Below are positions 8,831 to 20,200 of a DNA stretch of 64,000 nucleotides, piece by piece; positions within the stretch are counted from its first letter, which is position 1, and each line of letters begins with the position of its first letter. The stretch is from Certhia americana (Eukaryota > Chordata > Aves > Passeriformes > Certhiidae). The position numbers were made by a program, and so were the translations under genes. The DNA is taken from positions 63,728,022 to 63,792,021 of the forward strand of contig CM031860.1 in the NCBI GenBank assembly GCA_018697195.1. The letters run 5' to 3'. The notes beneath the pieces were generated by a model. It ran no database searches, had not been told where the DNA came from, and was given only the letters and a program-made list of their open reading frames with translations.

Positions 8831-11800
8831 GTGACAGGGTTGGGGCTGAAAGAGACCCCCAGGTGCACAAAAACACCCCAAATCCAGGGGCTGGGCTGTG
8901 GCACCGGGGTGCAGGGCAGGACCCTTTCCCAAAGTGATCTGTCAGTGCCACCCACGGCTCTCCTGCCTCTTCCCTCTCTTCTCCAAGAAAACAGAAGGCA
9001 GGGAAACCAGTGGGAGAGGGGGAGACCAAAAGGAAAGGCACCTTTGGGGTTGGCACCATTACATTCATGTCACCCATGGGCTGTCAAAAACATCTGTACA
9101 GGAAAAATATCATCAAAAAATATCATGAGTATCCACTCTCCCCTTCTCCCCCCCAAAAATGCTGGGACTGGCTCTCAGTGATCAGGAAGGGTTTGTTTGG
9201 GGGGGCTGGGAGGGGACTGGACAATGTGGGGGTGCTGCCAGCAGTGGTCCCACTTCTGGAGTGGTTTTGTTCTTCACTCATCTTCACATAAGGTGAATTG
9301 AGGAATTGAGGCAGAGAACTATAAAAATCAGCCTGGACATCACTTGGGGTGGCTGAACACATTATTGCCCTGCCCCTCATTAGTTTCCCTCATTTTCTCC
9401 CCGTCATTACCATCCTTTTTCTGCTGGACAAACACCCCAGCCCCAGCTAGAGTGAGGAGAATGGTGGTACCCTGGGTGGGGAAGGGGCTGCTCTGCTTTG
9501 AGCATCCCAAAGGGAAGATGATCTCACTGCAATCCTCCCTGGAAAACCTTTGTGTTTGTTTCAAAGTGCATTGAAAAGCTCCACAGGGAGCAATGCTGGA
9601 GGGGGCTGAACCCCAGAGCATCGCTTTGACCCCCCAAAAGGGAAACTGAGGCAGGCAGGAAAGCATTTTGTGTCTCAGTGCTCTGGGGTCCCAGCCTGCT
9701 CCCAGCTCCTGCCGTGATTTTGGAGCATGGATTGACCCTGGGAGAGGACAGTCCTGAACTTTGGGGCTTTTGCTGGGTAACATGAGAGCGATTTCCTCCC
9801 TTCTAGGGGGTGAAGGTGGCCACAGCCCCTGACTCAGCTCTCCCTGGGACCGAGGGAGCGGCGAGTTCCCAAATTTGCCCCGTGACGCTGAATCACCCAC
9901 GTGGGGCAGCCGTGGGGGATTTAATGACCGATGTCATTAGCACCAGCCTCATTTCCCCATCCAAACCCATCCCTTCACAGCGGGAGCCCAAACCCACTTA
10001 CGTTGCAGGGCCGAGGAGGACGCAAAAGCCCTCGGCTGGGAAAACTTTTCTTTAAAAGAACCCCAAATGTCAGCTCTAAATTGGGTGTTACGCGCTCGTG
10101 CTCCGTCTCTTCATTACTGTATCGTAAAATTACATTAGCCGGGAACGATCTGCATTCAAATGACTCTGTGTCTGGAATGATAACACAGGAATATGAGATT
10201 AAAATGTAATTATGCTCTTTAAAGTCAAGGAAGGTTAATAAAATGTTTTTCCAAGTTGCAGAGGCTCCGCAGCCGCAACGCAGAATCACTTACGGGAATC
10301 AAGGGGAGGATGAGGTGGGAACGGGGAGGGGAAAATGGGTAGAAAACACAAAAAGGGGGTTTTGGGGAGGGAAATATTGGGGTGACCTGGGGTAAGTCAT
10401 GGGACAAGTAATCCCAGGGGGATGGGCATCCCAGGGGTGGGCAGAGCCAGCCCTGCTGGGCTGTGATGCTCCCTGGTACCCGGGGTACTGCTGGGCCCCC
10501 ATCCCACACCCTGCTCCCAACAGAGTCCTACCCCAAATCCTCCAACACCAGCCCCAGGGTCCCTTCTCTGTGTCTCCAGCACCGGATTTGCTCTGCCACA
10601 TCCCTGCTCTTCCCCAAGCTCTTCCCCAGAGGATGCCAGGGCATTCATCAGGCATTCATGGCTGCTATCCCTGTCCCAGCTTCCCTCGGGAATGAGGGAA
10701 ATCCCAAAGGCCTGACTTGGTCTGGGAATGGGGCAGCACCCTCAAATCTGCCCCTTTGCTCAGCCAAAATACAGCTCCATCTCTTACAGACACCAGCAAA
10801 GGGGCTGGGGCTGCCAGAGGGGCTCAGCCACCAAAATCGTGGAAGCTTTGAGATTGGAAAAGCTCTCCAAGATCATTGAGATCCATTCCCCCAGCACTGC
10901 CAAGGCCATCAATCATCCATGTCCCCAAGTGCCACATCCACAGGGCTTTTAAATCCCTCCAGGGATGGGGACTCGCCCTGGGCAGCTGTGCCAGTGCCTG
11001 ACCATCCTTTCCATGAGGAAATCTTCCCTTATCTGAATAATATCCCTAATCTGAACCTCCCCCTTCCTTCCTTAACAGTGGGAGCTTCGTTAGCTCTGGA
11101 GCCCCCATGAGGTTTGTGAGGGCCCTTTTGGAGGCAGGCTAAGGGATGGAGGGGATGGAGCTTGGCTGCAGCACACAACTCCCAGTGCCAAAGTTTAACC
11201 AGCATAAATGAGAGTGACAACATTCAATCAGGATAAATCAGAGGATGTCGGAAAACGGGATGAATTTCACTGATTTGTGCATTTCCTGCCTTTGCTGTGG
11301 CTGGAGGAGGGTGCAGCAGGGAAGGAGGAACTTCTTGAAGACATCACATGGAGAGGGTCAGGCTGGCAAGGGAGAGCTCCTTGCTCCTTCCTGGGAGCTC
11401 TAATGCTCCTCAAATGGATCTGTCACTGTCACCATGGTCCTGTGGCTGACAGGGGGTTAATGGCTGGGGGGAGGTGGGGAGGGGGATCCTTCACCTCCTC
11501 CCCTCACATCAGGGATAAAGATGCTCCTCTGCTTCCCTGACAACTGGAAAACAGCTTTGATGCCTCATTAAGGACAGCAAAGCCCACGTCAAGATTGGCT
11601 GGGGCACTGCTTTGATCATTTCCACGGCCAAATCCATCCTGCTGGGATGTGGACGTCACGCTGGGAGGTCACTGACCAATAAGGGACGGATTTGTCCAAA
11701 AAATGCTTGAAAGACAGCATTAGAGGAAATTGCTCAGGCTTCAATCAATTCCATTCCCCAGCTCCCAGGGAGCAGACAGGCTTGGTGCTGGGAATAAACG

Positions 11801-12085
11801 TCCTGGTGGCATCCATGGGAGCTGAAGAGGGATTGCTGTGGGTCCAGGCAGAGAAAGCCATGGAAATTCCTGGCTCTGTCACCCACCACCTTGGGGTGCA
11901 GAGAGGGTCCCTGCTGCCCACAGGGGTTTCAGTGCCCTGGGATCAGGGGGACTCACACCCAGCTGGGGCAGGAGGTCCAAGATGTGGGTGCAGAGGGAAA
12001 CTCATCCCTGAATTCCCTGCAAGAGGGGATACAGTGGGTAAAATGTGCTGCCAAGGATCCCAGAGGGTAAAGGAGGAAAATTTGG
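8831..12085. other. Intergenic, vasotocin to UBOX5
   Basis: No gene is recognised. The stretch 9890-10290 is AT-rich with several homeodomain-type TAAT cores and looks like a conserved non-coding element. A CR1 copy lies at 10848-11090. The remainder shows nothing I can name. Confidence 0.5.
10848..11090 (-). mobile_element. CR1 3'-end fragment
   Basis: Reverse complement of the CR1 subfamily whose plus-strand reading has ttggaaaagctctccaagat, then gtccccaagtgccacatcc, then an indicative ccctgggcagctgtgccag. It is intergenic and has no coding capacity. Confidence 0.8.
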
Positions 12086-12090
12086 GGGAT

Positions 12091-12527
12091 TGATGTCCTC
12101 TGGTGGCTGACCTGGAACAGAAACAAGACAGAGCAAAAGGATAAAGCAGGGATTTATTAAAAGGCCTCAATGGGCACACCTGGGCAGTGCAAGAGCCTGG
12201 CTGGGCTACACCCAGGTGAACCCAAAACAGTCACAGAATGGACGCCCAGTCACTAGGTCTCACACTTTTAGTCCATCAGCTTATTGGAGTCAATTATAGC
12301 TTCAGGTTATGAAGTTCCATCCTTGTTTTTCCTCTCTTCACTGTTTTTATGCTCTTGGGCTTGAAATTTTTATCGGTCGGTCATCCTCAGTCCCAAGCTG
12401 GAAAAGGAATTGTTTTGTCCACCTACTCTGTGAAAAGAGCTTAATACGAAGCCCAGAACTACACACTAAACCAGCACAGAACTTGATATCATGTATTTTT
12501 GTGAAAAATATAAAAGCTAAAACTTCA
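12091..12527 (-). mobile_element. Solo LTR of an endogenous retrovirus (family A, minus)
   Basis: This 437-bp block is the reverse-complement relative of the LTR at 31511-31969. They share the AATAAA-bearing segment ccttttaataaatccctgc (minus sense), the run cccaagagcataaaaaca and the terminal tgttccaggtcagcc. The plus-strand ends are TG (12091) and CA (12527). Both flanks read GGGAT (12086-12090 and 12528-12532), a perfect 5-bp target duplication. No internal retroviral genes are present. Confidence 0.85.
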
Positions 12528-12649
12528 GGGATCATTTCCCCACTTCAGAGGCTCGACAAGGCCTTTACCTTGTTGAGTATTTTATATATAAATACAAGTA
12601 CCTAACAATCTAAAATAAACATCTAACCAGAGATAATTACCTAGTAGTA

Positions 12650-13640
12650 ACTAAATTCTGAAGGCTCTGAGAATCTGCTGTGAGGTGGAGATGAGCAGGG
12701 ACCTGATGTCTCAACACCACCCATTCCCTTCCACCCCCTGCTCCATGTGGCTTCTGCCCCTCCCTGCAGGAGGAAGGGAACCTGGAGATAATTTGGGAGA
12801 TCACTACCCACTGGCAGGACACCACCAGGAACTTTTGGGCACTGGAGAAACTTGTCAGAACCAGTGGGTTTGGAAGCATCCAAGCTTTGCCAGCTCTGGA
12901 GAAGGTGATGGCTCTGGGGATCCAGAGGCAGCCATCCATCCTCCTCCCTTCCCTGGGGGAGGTGTGAGAGCTGAATCACCCCGGGATGGCTCACTGCAAA
13001 CACGACACCACCACTGCAATGGAGTGGATTTACTGCCTCTGAATCGTTGGGGTTTTAGGAATTTTGTGCCTATTTTCTAAGCGTTTATTATTTTAAGACG
13101 CGTGATTTTCTATTTTTGCTCGGAATGGAGATGGGCTGTAAACTCCTGCTGACGCAGACAGGGAGCAGGGACAGCACAAAGCCATGTTCCAGTGGATGAG
13201 CAGCTCCTTCCAACGTTGCTCAAGTGCCTTTGAGAGCAAATAAAGGTGTGACCAAGGTGACCTGAGTCAGCTGGAGGCTCCTTATGGCCCAGAACATCAA
13301 TTAAGTGGCACCAGCAGGGGGTTGTAGAGGTGACAAACCCTTGATGTCATCTTACCCTGGCATATCCAGGACAGAACATGGATCCAAGACATTTTTTTGT
13401 CTGGCTTTTTTTCTGAGCGGTTCTCTGAAGCCCCCATAGGTGCAGGTATCTGAGTCTCCCCCCTGTGATCCTCAAAGCAGCTGCCACAACCCCTCTGAAC
13501 CCCTGGTCTGCAGCTCCTCCGTGTTGGTTTGGCTTTTTCCAGCCCATTTATTTCCTCCTCTGCCAAGAGACACGCTCCATGACATCATTAAGCCCCAGGA
13601 TGAGACCAATTAGGAGCCAGAGAGAGACAGAAACTGAGTT
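12650..13640. other. Intergenic downstream of UBOX5
   Basis: No gene is seen. An AT-rich patch at 13040-13130 could be regulatory. The rest is single-copy DNA. Confidence 0.4.
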
Positions 13641-13647
13641 TAAACAT

Positions 13648-13653
13648 TTTATT
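13648..13653 (-). terminator. UBOX5: Poly(A) signal of UBOX5 (AATAAA on minus)
   Basis: Plus-strand tttatt gives AATAAA on the minus strand, 601 bp past the UBOX5 stop codon; this would give a 3' UTR of about 0.6 kb. Confidence 0.65.
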
Positions 13654-14253
13654 AAGGCTTAAATGTCTATCAGCCAGCCAGGAGCTGGGCTGCTCATAAA
13701 CTGAGACATAAACTGAGAGGGTGGGATGGGATGGCTTTTCTACAAGAGTCTGGATGAGCAAGGTGAGATCACTGCCAGCTCCTCACACCTCAACCACGGC
13801 CTCTGGCTGCTGATTTTGGGATGAGAGACATGCTCCCTGCAGGGAAGGGAGGGCGAGGTGGGGAAGGGGAGGAAGTCAGAGGGGGCTTTGTGTGTGTTGT
13901 CACTCACAAGGACTTTACCTGCTCCACAGCGGGCTGGCTGCTGGTCAGACGTGGCGTGAACTCGCAGGGGAAGCTGAGCTGGTCCAAAAAGGCACCTGTG
14001 CTAAACCTCTGAGCCCCGGGGCAGTGGTGGAGACCAGTCCTGGATAAACACATATTCCTTGATAGAGAAGCTATGGCTTTTGTCATCCTCAGGCTCCAGC
14101 ACCGTGCTCTCACTCCCCCCCCCCTCCACTACTCTGTAAGCACAAGACCGAGTCCTCTCCACTCTCCGGCTCTCCCGGCGGCTCCTCTGGCGGCTCCGTG
14201 TGGACACGGGGCACAGGAACAGCTCCTTCTCGTCCTCCCGGCAGCCCTGGGGG

Positions 14254-17200
14254 TCAGAAGTGAACCCTCCTGACATCGTGCGTGGTCGCTGCCCTCTTGC
14301 AGCTCCCGCAGTGGATGGGGGAAGCCGGAGCCTTCTGGCGCTCGGCCAGGCAGGGCCGGCACATCAGGTGCCCGCAGGGGAGCTGGTACACGGGCTCTGC
14401 CTTGAAGTAGCAGGAGAAGGATTTGCCACAGGAAGCACATCCCTGGGTTTGGCTGCTCCTGCCGTGCTCTGCAAATCCAGAATGACAGAATCAGCGGGTT
14501 GGAAAAAAGCTTTGGAGGTCACTGAGTCCAGCCTGTGACCCAACATCACCACGTCCAGTCACTCCTGGTGACTCCACCACCTCCCTGGGCAGCCCCTTCC
14601 AATGTCTGATCCCCCTTTATGTGAGGAAATCCTTCCTCATGGCCAGACTAAACCTCCCCTGGCACAGCTTGAGAGCACAAAGTGAAGAGACAGAAGTGGA
14701 TTAGGCAGGGAGTGTGAGAAGTTCAGGCTGGGCCACCCCTTTGGTGCCAGTCCTGTCCCCCAGGTCCTGCAGGCTCAGGGCACAGCTGTGACTCAGGATC
14801 CTGCCAGTTTCCTGTCATTACCACAGGGAAAGGGAATGGTGCAGCTTCCAGGGCAGGGTGTGCTCAGAAAGGGATGGATCACATCAGCACTTGCACCATC
14901 AGGCTTTTAATTGAGGACAGATGACTGTAAAAAAAGGGCTTTTCACTTTTACTGAGACTAAATCATCCTCCCTCCCGCTCTTCCCACCGGATGAAAAGCA
15001 GCGATTCCCAGGTGGAACAGCTGAGGTGTCACTTTGCATTCCTGTCACACACAACCCATCGAGGGCTACTCAGCTCTCAAACAGCAGCAATTTTAAAGGG
15101 GATGGGAAAAGGCTTAAGAGCTGAATGTCACTGTGAAACAGCAAAAGCTGTTTGGGGAGGGGGAGAGACGGGAAAACAGACACGGATGGATGGATGGATG
15201 GATGGATGGACAGACAGACACAGCCCTGCCCAGGGTCACCTGGTCCCTCTGAAGCCCCTTCTCAGCCATGAGCAGGCAGAGCCTCACCCAGAGGAAGAGA
15301 AGCCAGGATATGTGGAGGGTTCATAAACCAGGATATCTGAAGGTTCAGTGCTTCCCTGCACCCCAAAGGAATAATTTTGGGGACTGCACACACAGCTGGA
15401 TGAGTGGCTGGGCAGCAGGTGGGATGCAAACAGCCAGGGTTTGGGAGCCTGGATTATGTGCACTCCTAATCCTGATGGGATTCTGGGCACACACACGGCT
15501 GGCTGGCCTGGGATGTTGCTGCTGTGACCTGTTCCTGCCAAGGGCTGGATGTCACACGGGATTTCAAAGAATCATGGAATGGTTTGGGTTGGAAGGGATC
15601 ATAAAGACCATCCCATTCCACCCCCTGCCATGGGCAGGGACACCTTCCACTAGCCCAGATTGCCCCAACTCCAATGTCCAGACTGGCTTTGGACACTTCC
15701 AGGGATCCAGGGGCAGCCACAGCTTCTCTGGGCACCCTGTGCCAGGGCTCAGCATCCTCACAGGGAAGGATTTCTTCTCAATATCCAATCTCACTCTACT
15801 CTTTCATTTTACAAACATTCCCTCTTGTCCAGCCACTACCTGTCTATATAAAAAATGACTCCCTCTTTTTTTCCAGGGCCCTTCCAAGCACTGGAAGGCC
15901 ACAGCATTTGCTGGATTTACACCTCTCCTGCAGCATCTTCACACCAGACTCATTCTCCACCCACGTGGCAGCTCCCCAGCTTGCTCCACACAGCTCACAG
16001 GCAACGCTGAACCACTCAGTCCAAACTGCAGAGCTCTGAGAACAGTCTGAACCAAGCTGGAGCAGGCTGAGCACCATGTCCAAGCACAACACATCCCAGA
16101 TCATCCGTGGGCAGCACAGCCAGCCAAGAAAGTGGGAAAATCACGGGATTGGTGCCACAGCCTGCTCTGACCCTGGGCATGGACAACATCCCACACCTCG
16201 TGGGGGTCAGCAAAGTCTACCCTGCCTCAGTGGGAGAATAAACCAGCACAGCTGCTGAGATAGAGGCAAGAATTGTGAAGTACAGCTTGCTGGAGACAAT
16301 GTAATATTTTTATATGGAATATAAAACACCCTGGGGTCTGAACAATGCCCCCTGGTAACCCAGCCCCAGCTCCCAAAGGTGATCCAGAGGCACCTGTTGC
16401 TCACCAAGGACTGTGCCCAGGCTCCAGGAACTGCTGCAGCCCCCCTCTCCTGGAGCCTGCTGCTGGCTCTTCATCAGCTTGGCTGTGAAGGAGGGCATGG
16501 AGCTGAGAGCTGAGGTCAGGGCAGTGTCCAAGCTCTCCGACAGCTTCTGCTCGTGGGACACCAGATCTGCAAAAAGGGAAACACAGAGAGATCAGGTCTG
16601 CAAAGGGAAACAGAGAGATCAGGTCTGCAAAGGGAAACAGAGAGAGATCAGGTCTGCAAAGGGAAACAGAGAGAAATCAGGTCTGCAAAGGGAAACAGAG
16701 AGAGAGCAGATCTGCAAAGGGAAACAGANNNNNNNNNNCAAAGGGAAACAGAGAGAGAGCAGATCTGCAAAGGGAAACAGAGAGAAAGCAGATCTGCAAA
16801 GGGAAACAGAGAGAGAGCAGATCTGCAAAGGGAAACAGAGAGAGAAGATCTGCAAAAAGGGAAACAGAGATCAGGTCTGCAAAGGGAAACAGAGAGAGAG
16901 CAGATCTGCAAAGGGAAACAGAGATCAGGTCTGCAAAGGGAAACAGAGAGAGCAGATCTGCAAAGGGAAACAGAGAGATCAGGTCTGCAAAGGGACAAGG
17001 CCCAGGTCTGCAAAGGGAAACACCAGGACCGTGTCTGCAAAGACAAGAAAAAAATGGAGAAGCAGATGCTGGGAAGAAGAATCTGTGATGCAAACACTGC
17101 CTTGGCTCTGAACCTTGGAGGATTTTAGGAGCTCTGCTGCTTGTTTTGTTGAGAGGTGTGTTTTCCCCACCCAGGGGCTGAGGTTTTGGGGTGGAGTGCC

Positions 17201-20200
17201 TTGTCTCCTTTGGGTCCTAGAGGTGGAAAGCCTTATGGATTACCATCAGACATTCACATGGTGTCCCAGTGCCAGCTTATACAGGATCAGAATCATTTAG
17301 GTTGGAAAAGTCTTCCAAGATCATCGAGTCCAACCCTTAACCCAGCACTGCCAAGGCCACCACTAAATTATGTCCCCAAGTGCCACACCCACATGGCTTT
17401 TAAATCCCTTCAGGGATGGGCAGCCTGTGCCAAGGCTGGAGAACCCTTTTCATGAAGGAATTTTCCCTAATATCCACCCTAAACCTCTCCTGGCACATCC
17501 TGAGGCCATTTCCTCTTGTTCCCTGGGAACAGAGCCTGACCCCCACCAGGCTGCACCCTCCTTTCATGGAGTTGTAGAAATTTGCAGGACTGAAAAAGGG
17601 CAAAACTCCAAATAACCCAGGAAGCTGTTTTTCCCTGAAACCTCAGACACTCCCTCAGCCAGCTCCTGAGGATCCCAGTGCTCCCAGCCTTGCTCCATGC
17701 AGCTCACGGAGAACATTTAAACCATTAATAAAATCTGTGGAGCTTGTTTTTCCCTCTCTGTCCCAGTTCTGAGCCACAGGGCCAGGGCTGGACCCTCCCT
17801 GCAGGGCTGCCCTGTGCAGCACCGACGGTGCTAATTAAGACAAAGCGTTAAGAGAATGTTGTCTGCATCACTAATTCTGTTAAATGCATTTCCCAGAGGA
17901 AGAGCTCGCACTTGGTGCTGCACATTTGCTCCACCAATCAAGGCTGATGATCCAGTGAAGCATGAGCTCCTTGGGCTGAGCACTCTGCTTTTATTTATGT
18001 ATGGACACGGCTGCCCTGGGAGCGCCAGGACCCACAGAGCAGCTCCTGCTCCTGAGGGGCTGAGGCACATCCTGGTGGGAGCTCTCACACAGCCAAAATA
18101 ACCAAAGATTCCTTCTAAAACAGGGAATGAGCTCTAGGCTGAGAGATCAGAGCATAAATGTGCTTCTCCCTACTCTTCCTTGTACCACCTGACATCAATT
18201 ATTTTCATCTGAAGAATTTGTTTAAAATCAAACAGTCACCTGAGCTTTGTCCTCAAAACCTTTTTGGGCAGATTGGGAGAAGGGTGAAGGCAGTGACTCT
18301 GGGTCACCTTTTGACATGTCACAGACCACTGGGTTAGAGCAGACCAGGAAACTGGGTTTACCTGCCTAGAGAACCAACCATGAAATACTCACAGACCTGG
18401 ATTTACACCCTTTGTCCCCAGGTGCCACATCCACACGGCTTTCAAACCCCTCCAGGGATGGCAACTCCACCACTGCCCTGGGCAGCTGTGCCAGGGCTGG
18501 GCAACCCTTTCTGTGAAAGAATTGTTCCCAATATCCAACCTAACCCTCCCCTGGTGCAACCCTTATTCCCTCTTGTCCCTGTTCCCCGGGAGCAGAGCCT
18601 GACCCCCACCTGGCCCCACTCTCCCTTCAGGCAGTTGTTGAGAACAAGAAGGTCCCACCTGAGCCTCCTTTCTTCCAGATCTGCAGGACATTTTGGATTT
18701 CCAGCAGTGCTGGAATCTCAATTTGGATTGAGATTTCTCAAATCATTGAGAAAAGGATGGATGCAGGGAAACCCTTTCCCTTCCCCTGCAGCCAGAACTC
18801 ACATTTCTTGTGTAATTTAGCCTCTATCAGGTTTTCTGCTTTAACCACCTGCAAATTCTGTGTACGTCTCTCCCAGGCTGAGCTGTCCCTGCTCCCTGTG
18901 ATTCCCTTGCCGTGGTTTGTTCTGTGTCCCATCCCTGCTTTCCTTCCCACCTCCCTCCTCATGATGAGCCAGGACTCCCTGTGCCATCACCACTGCACCT
19001 CCAGCCATTTCTTTTCCTGTTTTTGCAGGACACAATAAATCCCCCCTGGATAAATAAAACATCACACCAGGACGGTGAGAAAAATATTGTCTCCACACGG
19101 AAGGAAGAGAAAGGAAAACCAAACTTAAAGGGTGACCTGAGCAAACAAGGGCTGTGAAACACTGAACAGGGAACATGGGAGGTGGATCAAAAGACCCAGC
19201 TTCACCACATCCATCAACAGCCAAACACAGCCTGGAAGCTTTCTAGAGGTGTGATGGGAACTGGCACTGGATTTAAAACCCCAGCCTGGGGCTGTCCCAA
19301 CGCTCAGGAAACAGAGGTGACTTGGGGAGCCATGATACCTGTGGAACAGTCCATCTGGATCAAGTGGGAGTCACTGTCAGTTTTCATTTTTTTAGCACTG
19401 TTCTCTGAGGTAGCCGTGACAAGAAAGTTTGTAGCAGAAAAATAGGGCGGCTGCAAGGAGCTCGGATCCATGCAGTCCATTTTCCTTTTCAGAGAAGACA
19501 TGGTGATGGAGGAGGGCACCAGGCTCTCCGAGGCGTGAGCCCTCCCCAGCAGGTTGGTGCCAGGGATGCTGTGCTGCAGCAGGAAGTGGTCTATTCTGGC
19601 CTTGAGGGTGGGGTGAGGTAGGGGCTGTGAGTGCTGGCTGAAGGCCACGCCCGTGAAGGGATCGCTGGGAACCCGGCCCCAGGACGCCTCGCTCCTGTTA
19701 CATTTCTCCAGAGTGGTCTGGTCAATCACTTTCCCAGAGGGCAGGAGCATGGGTAAAGTCATGATCTCCAGAGTGATGGGATCCAGGAATTCTTCAGGGA
19801 TGTCTTGGACGACATCCACCAGCTTGTGCAGGGTCTGCTGCTCGTTGGCACTGAAGGGGACGCAGTCGCTCTCCATCGGCGTCCAGAGCTCCGGCTTGAG
19901 GCTGCCGGCGTCCTGGGCCAGGAACTGGGAGGCCACCTGGAAGACGCCCTCGATCACCTCCTGTGGGCAGGACTTGGCAGGTTGTCCCCACACCTCCAGC
20001 CTCTTGATGCTGGGCAGGCCCCCGCCGGCCACGTGGGTGATGCAGATTTTTAGGTGGGACACGTTGCTGAGCGAGGCCGGCCCTTTGTTCCAGAGGTCTT
20101 GAGACACCGAGCCGGGATAGGAGAAGACATTTTCCATCTGATGGAAGGGAGGCCTCGGTTTGAAGCCTCGGTGGCCGAAAGTCACTTTGCTCTGATTTTT

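Noticed and set aside
8246..8955. Open frames rich in Gly/Phe or Ser/Pro/Gln upstream of vasotocin
   Set aside because: Products of the G/T-rich minisatellite.
10399..10695. Peptide text WYPG at about 10470-10482, recalling the end of GnRH2
   Set aside because: The preceding residues are not QHWSHG, no GKR follows, and no signal peptide exists; a chance match.
16413..17128. Long open frames on both strands through the UBOX5 intron 2 array
   Set aside because: They consist of translated minisatellite units and run across the N gap; no domain or start context supports a gene.
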